A stretch of 64,000 nt of DNA from Aselliscus stoliczkanus (taxonomy: Eukaryota > Chordata > Mammalia > Chiroptera > Hipposideridae). The notes under the pieces were generated by a model that saw only the letters and a program-made list of their open reading frames with translations, made no database searches and had not been told where the DNA came from. The position numbers and the translations under genes were made by a program. Position 1 is the stretch's first letter, and every line of letters begins with the position of its first letter. This document shows positions 37,736 through 49,962 of this stretch, piece after piece. The stretch is taken from assembly GCA_033961575.1 (NCBI GenBank), contig CM066727.1, positions 153,559,434 to 153,623,433 on the forward strand, in the 5' to 3' direction.

Positions 37736-37884
37736 AAACCACAGGCCTGCCCATATGTATGAGGCATTTGGGTGAACACAGTGAATACAGGGGTTTGCAG
37801 CTGGCCCCGCCCAGGGAGTAGACCATTTAGAGTGACCAGATAGACTACTGTCCAGTTGGTTCCCCAAGGACTCCTCCATTCCCT

Positions 37885-39220
37885 AAATGTATAAAGTATG
37901 TTGAGTATCAACTAGGTTTGTGCCAGGCATTGTGCTAGCAGAGAACAAGAAAGACAAGGTTTCCACACTCACGAAGCTGGTGTTCGGGTAAGTGAAATAG
38001 ACCACAAACCAAGTGAATAAAGGTAATTACAGAAAGTGGTTAGTCCTGTGGAAGAAACAGATAAGGCTAAGTGGCACAGTAGCTTGGGCAGATAGGGGCT
38101 GCTTTAGCATTGTGGTCAGGGTTGATGGGGAGGTGACATCCCTGTGAAGGATCTGGGTGAAGTGTTCCAGGAAAAGGGATGAACAAGGCCAAGGCCAGAG
38201 GTGGGGAAAAGCCTGTCAAGTTCAAGGAATAGAAAGGCAGCCAGTGTGAGCAGCATCTGGGCAGAGGGGAGAGTGATTGAGGAGAGGTTGACATAGGCAG
38301 GGGCCAGGGTAAGAAGTTAGTGCTTTCTTCTGAGGGAAGCCATAGGAGGTTGTTAAGCAGGGAGTGACATGCTCTGATTTTATAGTTTCTCATTTGTATT
38401 TTTTTATTTTAATAGAGTTTATTTAACTCAATATATCAAAACTATTATCATTTGAACATATAAGCAACATAAAATCAATTCTTGCAATATTTTACATCCT
38501 TTTATTCATAGTAAGTCTTCGGACTCATGTATTTTACATGTGCAGCTCATTTCCTTTCAGACTAGCCACATTCCAAATGCTCAGTAGTCACAGGTGCCTG
38601 CAGTGGCTTCTGTGTTGGATCGTGCAGGCTTAGAAGCTAGTGGCTTCTGTGTTTAGGCATAGCATCAGCTCCCCATCCTGGTGCACCTTTTGAGTTGTGC
38701 TGAGGTGCAGGTGAAGCACAGAGGCAGGCATCAATGGTGAGCTCAGGATATAAAGACACACAGGATGATGACAGTCTGGTCAGAAGATGGTACCCTATGC
38801 TGTTGGCCCTCTGGGTGGGTCTGGCAGCATGTTCTCAGTGGCTGTTAGAGTCATTGGCACTCCCCATCCATGGGAGGCATAAAGGTCCTTCCTTCACTCT
38901 GGAAACTTGACTGCTGTGTTCTTAGGAGACAGGAGGCTGAATTCTTGTTGTTCAATTCCATTGCACGCCTGAAAGCAACTGACAGCTGCAAACCAACACA
39001 GGTTGAACCATTATTCGCCTGTGACTCCAGCTGCAATGTGTCTTATTTGTATTTGTAAAGGTGGCCCTGGCAGCGTGTGAATTGACTTTTGGGGAGCCAG
39101 GAGAGCAGACAGAAGCCTTTAAGTTGTGCAAGGTGGTGACAGGGGCTTGGACACTGGAGGGCGTGGGGGACAGGGGCTAATTCAAGATATATCTTAAAGA
39201 CATAAGGAACACAATTTGCT
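37885..39220 (-). repeat. L2 LINE, reverse, interrupted
   Basis: Left part 37885-38390 ('gtgccaggcattgtgctag', 'gggagtgacatgctctgatt') and right part 39055-39220 ('gtggccctggcagcgtgtg', 'ggacaacaggggagaggaa' beyond). A 640-bp foreign segment separates them. Confidence 0.6.
38401..39040 (-). mobile_element. Unassigned insertion in L2
   Basis: Flanked by T(C/T)ATTTGTATTT-like repeats (about 38390-38401 and 39043-39054). The left end is T/A-rich (TTTTTTATTTTAATAG), as an antisense A-rich tail would be. 38410-38640 resembles a common old eutherian repeat ('actagccacattccaaatgc'). 38660-39040 is not recognised. Confidence 0.4.
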
Positions 39221-39659
39221 AATGGATTGGACAACAGGGGAGAGGAATTCAGGAAGAGAGAAAGGCCAGGAAAGCCTAATTGGTCTAGTTGTCTGTTTCA
39301 GGCCACAAGAGTCTTCGTGCCCTCTTTGGCCCTGCTCCTGACCCTCCGAGGCCAACTCTAGCCATTTGCTAGTCCCCTTTCTGTAATCAGCAGTGCTAAA
39401 TCAGGGGCAGTCCAGGCTTGCTTACTTGGGCCCATTGTGAGAAAAGGTGCCCCTGTCTTCCTCCAGAACGAGTCAGTACCTGCCAAGACCCAAGGCTTGG
39501 ATTTCAGACCCCTTCATCCCCTGCACCCGGCCCTTGTTTAGATCACAACCTGCACAACCGTACAGCTCCCCTCCCCTCTGGAGGACCACTGGCCCAACCT
39601 GACAATCCTCAAGAGCTTGGAGACCTACAGGCGCCGGTCTTATTGGGACACTGGGCCTA

Positions 39660-40120
39660 AACAACTCTGGAGGCGGGAGCAGGAAGGGGGTGGCGGGCTT
39701 AGCTTTTCCTAAGGGAATCTCCCAGCCTCGTTCCCGGGGGAAGGAAGTCCCCTCCCGGGCTTGTGCTCTTGCCCCCCACGGTTGGCGGGCCGCAGAGGCC
39801 GCCTCCCCTCCAGCTAGCTCGCGAAAGCGAAGCGCAAGGAGCCGATCTTCCGGCCTCCGGCTACCGGCGGGGGAGGGTCCAAGCCGTAATTGCTGCCATC
39901 TGCTCCCTCTCCCCTCCCCCTCCACCCCAGCCTGGGGGAGGGGCTGAGGTGCATGCTAACACCGCCCTCTTACACGCACCCCGGGCACCCGGAGGCGAGC
40001 GCTGGGGAATGACCTTCGTGCCAGCCTTGGAGCAAGAGCAAGTGCTGGGCAGCCCCGGGAGCGCCCCCACCCGCAGGCGGGGCGGGGGTGGGGGAGTCCC
40101 CAGATGACGTCACACAGCCT
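39660..40120. promoter_or_regulatory. Orphan CpG island with a perfect CRE
   Basis: CpG-dense sequence (for example GCTCGCGAAAGCGAAGCGC, TACCGGCGGGGGAGGG) in the ANKRD33-FIGNL2 interval, with TGACGTCA (consensus CREB/ATF palindrome) at 40105-40112. No supported coding exon. It may be the promoter of an unannotated transcript or an enhancer. Confidence 0.55.
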
Positions 40121-40287
40121 TACTAGACAGGTTCAGGTTCTGCTCCTCACGAAGTGGGGAATTCTGAAGGGCCTGGGTCTGTCCCTCTTGAACTCACACA
40201 CACTGCCCCACAGAGGCGCTGGTCCGTGGTTGATGCTTGCTTCGGGATACTGACGGGTCCCTCTCTGTACCTGACGTGACTAGTTTG

Positions 40288-40288
40288 A

Positions 40289-40352
<64 letters not shown>

Positions 40353-40437
40353 GTTACTGGCCCTCATATGTGGGACCCGAACCGGGGCCGCTGTCTTCCC
40401 AAGACAGCGCTTAACCACCACGCCACTTGGCCGGCCC
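40288..40437 (-). mobile_element. tRNA-derived SINE, short type, reverse, with (TG)n as tail
   Basis: Perfect 17-bp target duplication CTGACGTGACTAGTTTG at 40271-40287 and 40438-40454. Between the copies, a (TG)n array (about 40290-40349) stands where the poly(T) tail should be, followed by GCAGTGTTACTGGCCC and the antisense head. The anticodon-like stem carries a paired change. Confidence 0.92.
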
Positions 40438-40454
40438 CTGACGTGACTAGTTTG

Positions 40455-41430
40455 TATGTGGGAGCTGAGGGGGAGGAACCCAGGGCTGGAGCCTGGAACC
40501 CATGGGGAGGAGGCAGGGCGGCTAGAGACAGAACTTGGCTCTCAGACACAGCGGCTGAAATTCCCACCCAGCCACTACTCACCGGCCTAGAGCACGTAAC
40601 TTCACTGCCCAGGGCTTGCTTCTTGGCCTGTAAAATCAGAATACCTCAGGACCTACTTCTTGGGTGATTCCCAGAGGGCAAGTTGCTTGTCCTGGGGAGG
40701 CCAGGGGCATCAGGCCAGTCCCTAGAAAAGTGATGACAGGGGTGAAAGGTGCTGTGACAGCTAGGAACCCTGAGGAGGCAGGGACTCTGCTGGAGAAGAG
40801 GGAGGGTACACTAGGGACAGGAGGCACAGGGAATGGATCATGGGAGCAGCCTTGCTGATTTCAGGGCCTCTTCCGGGGTCTCTGCAACATCACCTTTAGG
40901 AGGTGAGGATGTGGTCTGTTTGACCTCTCTCTCCCAGCACTGATGACAGCACTGGGGGCATTGGGGGTGTTCATAGGGCAGAGGAGAGTACCACACTGTC
41001 CTGGGTAGGGAGCTACTCCCCCAAATGCTTGTACATCTTCACCCACCGCCCCAGGGGTCTAAACCAAGACCCAGCCTACCTCCTTATGTCAACACAGGCA
41101 TCCTTCTGCTTAGGATCCAGGTTCACCTCGTGGCACAGAATGTCTGCTGCCTCCTCCTCCTCCTGCAACCTGCCAACTTCAATAAACCTGTGTTTGCCAC
41201 ACAGGTCAGCTCCAATGGCGTTGAGCTATAACCCATTCCCCTCCAATCATCAGACCAGCAAACTGATGGCCTGATTCCTCAACACAGGTGAGCCTGAGGG
41301 ATGCCAAGCAGGCCTGCTTCCAGCCCTGGAGGAGCTCTCAGTGCAGGGCACAGATGAGGTGTGAGAGCGCCTGGAACCATAGGGACTATTGGACAACCTG
41401 AGGATACTGCCTTCTGGGGAAGTCAGTGGC
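40455..41430. other. Intergenic spacer
   Basis: A MIR-like scrap at about 40595-40650 and otherwise unique DNA. No gene recognised. Confidence 0.35.
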
Positions 41431-41434
41431 TTCT

Positions 41435-41730
41435 GGGTTGGGGCTTGAAGGAGAAATAGAAATTCAGGAGGGACAGAAGAGGAAATGTGATGTTCCCAGC
41501 AGAAGGAACAGCATGTGCAAAGACTTGGGAGAATGAAAGTACATGATGCGCCTAGGGAAGAGTGAAAAGTCTGGTGTGCCTGGAGCAAGAGTGTTAGAGG
41601 GGAGGAGTTGACTGGGATAAGCAGACAGGTGTGTGAAGGGAGGCTAAAGTAATATATGCCAGGCCAAGGGATTTAGATTTGGGCTTGTTTTAGCAAGTTG
41701 AAGTGAGGACAGATAGTGAGAGACAGACAG
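41435..41730 (-). repeat. L2 LINE body fragment, reverse
   Basis: 'ccagcagaaggaacagcatg' followed by 'tgcaaagacttgggaga', and later 'gggatttagatttgggctt', in the order of old L2 copies. Confidence 0.5.
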
Positions 41731-42039
41731 GAACAGATGTGGCTGGAAGGAGTGAAGCTGACTGGAAGTAAGATAGAAAGGTCAGTGCCAGCCCAGTGAT
41801 AAAAAAGGCCATTCACTCATCTGGGCCTCACACCTAGGGGACATTAGGGTCTGGTGGGGACTATGGTGCACATGTAAGCCCCAGGGATCCCTTCTGAAGG
41901 CCAGAATAGTTGGCCCCTGCCAGTTGCTGCCATGCAGGAATGTGAGCTTACTGTTGTCAGATATTCTCAAGAAAAATTAGAAATGTATAATTTTATGTGC
42001 TGCCTCCTAGTTTTTATTATGATTTTTTAAAATTTATTT

Positions 42040-42525
42040 TTTTTTTTTGTTTTAAGATTTTTATTGGGGAATTGGAGAAGGGGACCAGCCAAGTTGTTGT
42101 TCTTCAATCTTCGTTGTGGAGGATGCCAGTCGCCATCTGGCTTCCCGTCAGCAGCTCGTGGTCTCTAAGCTCAAGGTGCTGAGTTCAATTTTAGTTGTGG
42201 GTGGGCATAGCCACCATCCCATGTGGGAGTCAAACCACCAGCCTTGTTGTTAAGAGCGCAGGCTCTATACACTGAGCCATCCGGGCAGAAGCTCAGCTCA
42301 AGGTGCAGAGTTCAGTCTTAGTTGCAGATGGGCGTAGCCCACCATTGAATGGGCAATCTTGTTGTTACACCAGGTGAGCCATCCTGCCACCTGTTGGCAG
42401 CTCAGAGACAGCTCAGCTAGGCCGCAGCATTCACTGGCCCATGTGGGAATCAAACCTGCAGCCCTGTTGCTCAGAGCTTGCACTCTAAGCCAACTCTTAA
42501 CCAACTGAGCAACTCAGCCCACCCA
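42040..42525 (-). mobile_element. Three-unit tRNA-derived SINE, reverse
   Basis: The antisense tail (AAGATTTTTATTGGGGAATT, single form) is followed by three degenerate tRNA-like antisense units, each ending in a CACTGAGCCATC, GGTGAGCCATCC or CAACTGAGCAACTCAGC block. The last carries a B-box antisense GGGAATCAAACC. Confidence 0.75.
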
Positions 42526-42529
42526 CCTC

Positions 42530-44685
42530 CTAGCTTTTAAACGTTGACAATTATTTTTTTTAACTTTAAAATGGTGTATCCAAAGTATACACAACACAAA
42601 CATTTCTACTAGGAATGCATATAGCGATTGCTGCTGTGTTGCTTGGAAAGCTATTGAAAGTTTTGTTAGGAGGGAAATGGTCTGAAAAACAGGCCTGGGT
42701 TCTAGGCTGCCCACTCAGGGACAGTATGGAGGAATGGCCTGGTCAATGGGGACAGCTGCCAGTGTCTAGGCCAGAGGGGCTGAGGTCTGGACCAAGGCAG
42801 CTGGCCCAGGGAAGAAGGACGGCTCTCAGGCACAGAGTAGAGGTCTTCAGGGATTAGCCTTTGGGGGGTTAGGGGGGTGGGAGGTGGGTTAAAAATTGGT
42901 CACTATCCCATTGTCCCCTTTAAGGGATCGCAAACACATCGTCAAGTGGGTGTGGATGTTCTGTGGAGTGGGGTGCCCCTGAAAATCCCTAAGGTTGCAC
43001 CCTGGCAGGCCACCCCAGGAACTGGATAAGACATTCCAAACAGACAGAAGAGGGAGGGGCCACTGGGGGAGGGGCTCAGGAATCTGCCTGGCCTTCAGGA
43101 AGACCTCCGCCAGCCCTAATGGGAACCACACGTGGGGTGAGCTGGAATCCCGGAGTGCCTGTGACGGTTGGCTTTGGAATCGGACACTTGGCTCAGGTCA
43201 CTCCTGACCCGCTGAAGCCTGAGGCCTCCCAGCCCCAGCTCTCCTCCTAATCGCTGCCAGACACATTCTGCCCTGCACCCAGCTCTCAGCCTGCCTGAGT
43301 CCTGGAGAGGGGGTGCTTCTCGTGGGGCCTCCATTTTCTGCTAAGAGAGTACCTAAGCCCTGAGGGAGTAGGGATTCTCAGGCAAGAATTTTAGGCTTCA
43401 TGCTGAGTCAAGGGTTGATGATCTCAGAATAGTAGAATAAGAAGGTCCTTTCCAATATCCCCCAAACAGTGTCTCCCCTGATCTACACACCCCTCCTGCA
43501 GCCCTGAGCTGCTTCTGGCCTTGTAGAAACTGGTGCCCTCTGCCTCCATCCCTCCTCTGCAGAATCTGTAGGGTGTTCTGTGGTTCTGACAGTCTTAGCT
43601 TCTCCGATACCCCACAGGTTCATTTCCTGCAAGACCTCAGGCACCAGGGCAGGGAGCACTCCCAAGGGCTGGGGAAGAGCCCCGTGAGCAGGTGTTTTGC
43701 TCCTGAGGATTTGCTGTAAAAACTGGGGAGGGGAACAGGTATCTCCTTGCAATTTTCTGGTGCTTTCTCTTCCCTCTAGCAGAACACCTCCTAGCCCAGG
43801 GACCACAGCTGTGTCACAAGGTGTCTCAAGAAAACACGGAGGCCTAGAAAACTCCCAGTCCTTATTTGAGGGCCTCACTCTAGCCTTTGGGCCATGGCTA
43901 TCATCACACCCACTAAACCCCCTCCATCTATGGTGTGTGTGTATGTATGTGTGGTGGGGGGGTGCATTTCCTGTTTAAGTCCTGGACACTCCGATACCAG
44001 CCCCTACCCCTCCACCCCAGGCCCAGCCCCCTCCCCGTGGGTACCCCTCCTTGAGAACTTCCAGGCAGCCTGCTCAGCATCAGGCCAGGGGCCCAGGAGC
44101 TTGGACAGGCTGCATTCCTGGGGGAAGGGGAGAGAAGAGGAGGACTGACTGCACAGAGCCCCCTCCTCTCTTCTAGCACAGACCCCAGGCTGCCTAACCT
44201 GAAGCTCTCTCTAGCCATGCTAAAGATTGCCGGTGTATGCCAGAAAAGCCCCTGGCAAAGGCAGCAGGGTCAGGGACCTAAGGGCCTCTCCTGGCCTATG
44301 CTGAGGATGAAGACATCTGTGGCTTGGAGCTATTCCTCTCCTGGTGGGACCTACGGTTCCAGCATTGATAGGGGCCCATAGAGGCCATTCGGTAAGGGGT
44401 CCATGGGGGGAGGTGACCAGGCACAGACAGAATACGGGGCAGATAACTAGGGCAGTCCCTTAGCATAACTGAACACTCACTCCTTCTCCAGGGTAGCTCA
44501 ATCTCCCAGAAGTCTCTACAGAGGGCTTGGGACTTCCAGAGAGAAATCAGGCCCTAAGGGATGGAAATCAGGCAGCAGTTGTAGGAGATGGGAGAGGGAG
44601 GTGGGGGAGCCTCCTTTGAAGCTGGGGATTCTGGGGACTCAGGTCGGTTCTTCAACCCAATCCATCCCCATCCCCCAGCCTGGTT
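42530..44685. other. Intergenic spacer
   Basis: Unique-looking DNA with a degenerate TGTG stretch at about 43937-43960. No gene, RNA or recent repeat recognised. Confidence 0.35.
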
Positions 44686-44689
44686 TCAG

Positions 44690-44960
44690 GAAGCTCTCCC
44701 AATGAATATTTAATAGCTCAGCGCTGGGCCTGATTGAATTTTAATGCGGGCGACCCGAGTCTGCAGCCCGAGTCCAGGCAATTAGTCAAGAGCCATTAAC
44801 GCTGACGAGCTGATTTATGGGCGGGACCAGGTTGGGAGAGGGGGGTGGGGATGGGGGAGTCCAGGCTGCTGGAGGCCCAATTGGGTAGACCACGTCTCCC
44901 GCATTAGCCAATCCCTACAGCTGTCTCCGTGTGTTTTGCATCTTATTTGCATAGCACTGC
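44690..44960. promoter_or_regulatory. Candidate conserved non-coding element
   Basis: Non-repetitive block with a dense set of homeodomain-like cores (TTTAATAG, TTTTAATG, GGCAATTAG, CATTAACG), a Hox-like GATTTATGGG and a perfect octamer ATTTGCAT at 44945-44952. It resembles a developmental enhancer, but conservation could not be checked. Confidence 0.35.
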
Positions 44961-45868
44961 CAGGGGCAAACCTGTGGGCAGACCCAGGGTAGGTGGAGGC
45001 TGGCCTCCCACTGAGAGCTGTACCCAGGCTTGGCCCTCCTCCGGGGCCTGGCTGGCATTTATGGCTAGGAAAATCTCTACATTTGGCACAGGGGATTCCA
45101 TCGGACACTCCTGTTCTTTAAGGGACCCCTCCCAAATCCTAGTAGGTTCCAGTTGGGAGGAAATTCCAAAGGTGGAGGAGGGAGCCAGGGAGCAGAGACA
45201 AGGACTGACCTGGGAACTCGGGGCAAAACTGCAGGGTCTCAGGACATAACAAAGGGCTCTGCAATGAGCCTTATTGAACCATACTGTGTGTCAGGCACTG
45301 TGATTCCATGTGTTCAATGGCTCTCCCACCTTCCTGTTCCCTGATCCACCTCCCTCCCCTTCTCACTCCCACTTCTTCTCCACCTCAGAGGGGGAGTTCC
45401 TGCACTGATGCAGATGGGGCTTGTGGTTTTTCAGGGTGTTGGATTATGCCTTGGAGCTCTTGGGGGAGGTGGTCCACCTCCCCTCCCTGCCCCTCATTCC
45501 TCTGACCTGTGTGAATGAGCTGGGACTCAGCCTGGAGTGCTCTATTGAACTATGCCCGACCCCTTAAATCATAGGTCAAGGATTTAGCTGGCCTGTCTGC
45601 TGCCATTCTGGCAGGTGGCCTCCTCCTCACCAGCCCCCACCCCTTTCTGAGCCCTCATCCCCGGATGTGGTGGAGAGGGGGCATCCTTCCCTTACTGGGC
45701 AAGCATCCCCATGGGGCCAGGCCTTATCTGAACTGGAGTGGTCCTTATTGAGAGATAGGCAATGGAAGGGAGTAGCTAGAGCTCTGGGCTGGGAGGCCAG
45801 CCCCTACAGGGAGGCTTGTGGAGAAGTTGGCAGGGAAGGGGGAGGCATTAGTCAAGAAAGGCTTCCCT

Positions 45869-45977
45869 AGGGCCGGCCGAGTGGCGCCGTGGTTAAGCGC
45901 TGGCCTGGGAAGCCAGCGGCCCCGGTTCGGTCCCACATATGAGGGCCAGTGACACTGCTCTCAAAAAAAAAAAAAAA
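45869..45977 (+). mobile_element. tRNA-derived SINE, short type
   Basis: AGGGCCGGCCGAGTGGCGCC head, hairpin, B-box and poly(A). Target duplication AAAGGCTTCC at 45857-45866 and 45978-45987. Confidence 0.92.
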
Positions 45978-46199
45978 AAAGGCTTCCTGGAAGAGGGAGG
46001 GAAGAGTAGAGACTGGGAGGAAGGGAGGGACAGGTCAAAGAAATAGAAAAGGAGAGGAAATCCTGTGCAGAGGAACATCCTGTTTGAGGCAAGAGAAGGC
46101 AAAGTATGAGCTCAAGAAACTCCATCCATGTCAGCTATAGTTGGTACTGTAGCAGCAGCAGCCCAGCCTGAGGCTGCCTGCAGGGTGTGAGGGATAATG

Positions 46200-46880
46200 A
46201 AAGTTATTATCACTATTTAGTGGGCACCTATTATGTGCTAGGCACTATGCTAAGCACTTTGAATGTATTGTTTCATCCAGTCTTTAGAGCAACTAATGAG
46301 GCAAGTATTCTTAGAAATCCCATTTCACAGATGAGGACACTGAGGCTCCAAGTGAGGTGGTTAACTTGCTCAAGATCACATAGCTAGTTGGTGGCAGAGC
46401 CCTTACTCTTGTCTACCACTCCACACTGCTCACATGCAACTCAAACTCAACTTATTCCTTTTTACTCCCCAAATCTGCTCCTCTTTTCATGTTTCTTAGC
46501 TCCCTCTAGCAGCATCTACCTGGTGATAAAAACAGATACTATAGGAACCCTTTGCCAAAAGCCTGAGAAGTAACCCCATCCACATTGTCATCCAAGCCCA
46601 AATCCTTGGTGTCATCAATCATTTACAGTCCTTTGATTTGCTTCCTACAGGTTTCTGAATTCTATTTCCTCCTCTCCTTGTACCTCTGCCTGGTTTGGGC
46701 CCAGGGCATTCTCCCCAGGGCCAGGTCAGGTAACACAGGAGCCGTATGGAGCCCTTACTATGTGCCAGGCACCGTGCTGAGTTTCCTGCATTTTCTCTTA
46801 ATTAATCATCATCAGAGGCCTGAGAGTAGTTCCTCTGATTGCTAGGGTTGCCATTTTACAGATGGGGGTAGGGAGGTCAG
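46200..46880 (-). repeat. MIR fragments, reverse, with L2-like middle
   Basis: Reverse MIR at about 46200-46430 ('atgtgctaggcactatgct', 'cacagatgaggacactgagg') and at about 46745-46880 ('ctatgtgccaggcaccgtg', 'gccattttacagatggggg'). 46440-46740 looks like antisense L2. Confidence 0.65.
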
Positions 46881-47217
46881 GGAAGATGAGAAGAAACCCT
46901 CAGCTGTTCTGGGCTCCCGATGATGGTGGGTGGGGAGCAGACCTGACCAGATCAAGCAGAGTTTCAGACTTGCCCTTTTCAGCTGTTCCTTGAAGCCCAC
47001 AGTTTTACAGGGCTGGATCTGTGCTCTGACCTCCTGGTGCCTCTCCCCACTTTTGACAAGACAGATTGAGCTTCAAGTTACGGAAGACCCAACTCAAAAA
47101 TGGGCTAAACAATAAGGATGTTTATTGATTACATCTCAAATTAAGAAGCCTCCAGATGAGGCTGTTGGTTAATTCAGTGATTTCAACAATATTTTCAAGG
47201 ATCTAGGCTCCTTCCTT

Positions 47218-47615
47218 CTTTTGTCAACTTTACTGAAATATAATTTACGTGTGGTAGAATGCAGATTTTAAAAGTATGGTTTGATGAGTTTTGACAAATG
47301 TGTACCTGGTAGCCACCATTCTAATCAAGATATAGAATATTGACATCATACCAGAAAGTTCTTTCATGTCTAGTGTGGTCAATCTCTGTGTCATCCCCTG
47401 CCACAGGTAAAAACTGATCAATGTCTACCTCCATAGCTCAGTTTTGCATGTTCTAGGCCTTCCTATGAATGGAATAAAATTGTATATATTCTTTTGTACC
47501 TGGCTCTTTTGCTTCAGACGATGTTTTTGAGATTCATCCATTTTTTTGTGTGTATCTGTAGCTCTTTTTTATTGCTGAGTAGGATTCTATACTATGAACA
47601 TTCCACCATATTTCT
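47218..47615 (-). repeat. Old L1 3'UTR, reverse
   Basis: Contains 'ctttactgaaatataattta', 'ccattctaatcaagatatag' and 'gagattcatccatttttttg'. Confidence 0.7.
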
Positions 47616-47980
47616 TTCTTTTCTCTGCCATCCTTATGGTGTTGGTTTTTGTCCTTATACCTTGATTTCTCTTAAAGTCACAAGATGGCTGCTGCAGTTC
47701 CAGACATCACATGGAGATAACACCATTCAAATGCCAAGAAAAGCTGTTTCTCTTTTGGTCTCTGAGGAATCTTTCTAGAAGTCTCCCAAAGAATTTCCCT
47801 TTATGTTTTATAGGCCAGAATCATATTACACGTCCATTCTTAAACCAAACACTGGTAGAGGGAATGGGATTTCCATGGCTGTATCAGACTAATCAAGATT
47901 CATGCCTGGGGCTGGGGAAGGGTTCATGCTCCCCTGAAAACCATGGCAGCCTGGTGGCTGAGCAAAATCAAGGCTCTGTT
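47605..47980. repeat. Ancient interspersed repeat, same family as 27545-27760
   Basis: 'gccatccttatggtgttggt' is followed by 'tcacaagatggctgctgcag' and 'cagacatcacatgga'. Seen in two places in this window. Family not assigned. Confidence 0.45.
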
Positions 47981-48275
47981 AGCACGAAAGGAAGGCAATC
48001 GTTGTTGATCAATAACCAATAGTGGCTGTTTCTTCCTTAACAGAATTCAGATTTTGTTCAAGGTTCTACCGCTCAAGAAATGTAACCTGTGTCCAACCCA
48101 GGAGTAAATCGTGATGCATTTATGTCGATCCTAGTAATCCTGTTCCCCTGACCAGGGATTGTTTTAGGCATGAGGGCAGTGCAAGACACTGATTCATTCT
48201 TCCTTCTTAGTAAAGAGTCAGGTTTTACTTAAGGTGACACAGTGCCTTACTAAAAAATGTTTCTAGTTTTTCTTG

Positions 48276-48930
48276 CAGGTAGATGTGGCCATGTGACCAA
48301 GTTCTGACCAATAAGATGTACATAGGAATGTTCTGTGGGACATCTGAAAAGGTGGCTTAAGGGAGCTCACCCTGCTGAGGAAGAACCTTTTGCCCTTCTG
48401 CTTTGTTCCTTCTGGTCTGCAACATGCATCTGATGGTTGGAACGCTAGCAGCCATTTTGGAACACGAGGTGAATTTGAGAATGAAATAATATGAGATGGC
48501 TGGTGCCTGTGTCCCTGATGACACTGAAACCATGGAGCCACCACATCAGCACTGCCTATCTTCAAACTTCTTTTGTATGAGAAAGGATAAACTTCGATCT
48601 TGTTTAAATGACTTTGAGTTTTGCTAACATGCAACTGAACCTAATCGTGACTAACAAAGGCAGTAACAAGTTCTGGTCAATGAGACAAGAGAGGATATCT
48701 TTTGGGTGTCTCTGGGAAAGGTTTTCTTGCTCTTCAAATGAGGCACCTGAGAGGCATATTTGGGTCCACATGGGATGGTTGGAACAGCAGCAGACACTCT
48801 GTGACTTGAGGATAATCACCCAGGGATACGGCAGATATGCTGAGGGTGTTAGATGCGAAGATGGAAGGAACCTGAGTCTCTGAAGGAGTTGAGTCTCTGA
48901 ATTAATCAACTCTGAAGCCACCATTTCTCA
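48276..48930. repeat. Two related LTR-like fragments
   Basis: Both halves (about 48276-48600 and 48640-48930) share an order of 'tctgaccaataagatgtaca'-like, 'gttggaac' and 'gtccctgatgacactgaaa'-like blocks, resembling old MaLR-type LTRs. No coding content. Confidence 0.35.
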
Positions 48931-49744
48931 TTCTTACGTAAAATGTATTTGACCAATTCTAAAGTGCACATTTGCCCACATTTTAACATTTCTGAAATCA
49001 TTATACATCTTATAATCAACAGCATTTTAATCTGCTGTTAGCCATACAGCAGTTGTGCTTAGCTGTCCTTCGTACACAGGTGCAAACTTGGTGACTTTCC
49101 TGGTGTCATGACAGGACAACCATAATCCTATGATGCCTCAGTTCACAAACAATGTAAGGATTCTTTGAGTCCTGACTGATACCTAGAAACTTTTATTGAC
49201 CATATGGCAAGGCCATCTTCCAGCATCAAAACTACCAGAATGGATGTCAGTGGCTTAGAAGGATGTGGTAGGAAAGCTGCAAAATTGTCCCCAATTTTCT
49301 TCACCTCCTCATAGTCACACTCTTGTGTAGCCCCTTCCCACTTTGTTCTAGGATGGGTTTTTTTTGACCAGTAGCATAGGGCAGAAATCATGATGTCATT
49401 TCAAATATTCGGTTATAAAAAGAATGTGGTTTCTGTTTTGAATGCTCGCTTGTGCTCTCTTTTGGATGATTTGCTGTTGGGAAGGCCAGCTGCCATGTCA
49501 TAAAGACAGTCAGGCTACCTGTGGAGAGGCCCACATAATGAAGAACTGAAGTACTCAGCCAACACACAGGTAGCAACTGAGGTCTCTGCTAACAACCATG
49601 TGAATGAGCTTGGAAGTGGATTCCCCAGCCCCACATGACCACCCCACCCCAGCCCAGCTGACCTCCCACCCCTGACAGCTTGAATGCTAGCTCATAAGAG
49701 ACCTTGACCCAGCTAAACCACTTCTGGATTCCTGACCCATAGAA

Positions 49745-49786
<42 letters not shown>

Positions 49787-49828
49787 ATATATATATATAA
49801 CATATATATATATATTATATATATATTT
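49745..49828. repeat. (TA)n microsatellite
   Basis: Long TA array with GATA and ACAT interruptions, lying where the A-rich tail of the adjoining antisense SINE would be. Confidence 0.95.
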
Positions 49829-49829
49829 A

Positions 49830-49962
49830 AGCTGAGCCATCCTGCCACCTGTTGGCAGCTCAACGGCAACTCAGCTTGGGCTGGCATCGAACCACCATTG
49901 CTCAGAGCTCAGCTCACATTCTTGAGCGAGCTTTTAACCAACTGAGCCACTCGGCTGGCCCT
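49830..49962 (-). mobile_element. tRNA-derived SINE, second head type, reverse
   Basis: Ends CAACTGAGCCACTCGGCTGG, sharing GCCACCTGTTGGCAGCTCA with the other multi-unit copies. The long 3' tail is lacking. Copy 54278-54444 is its plus-strand relative. Confidence 0.8.
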
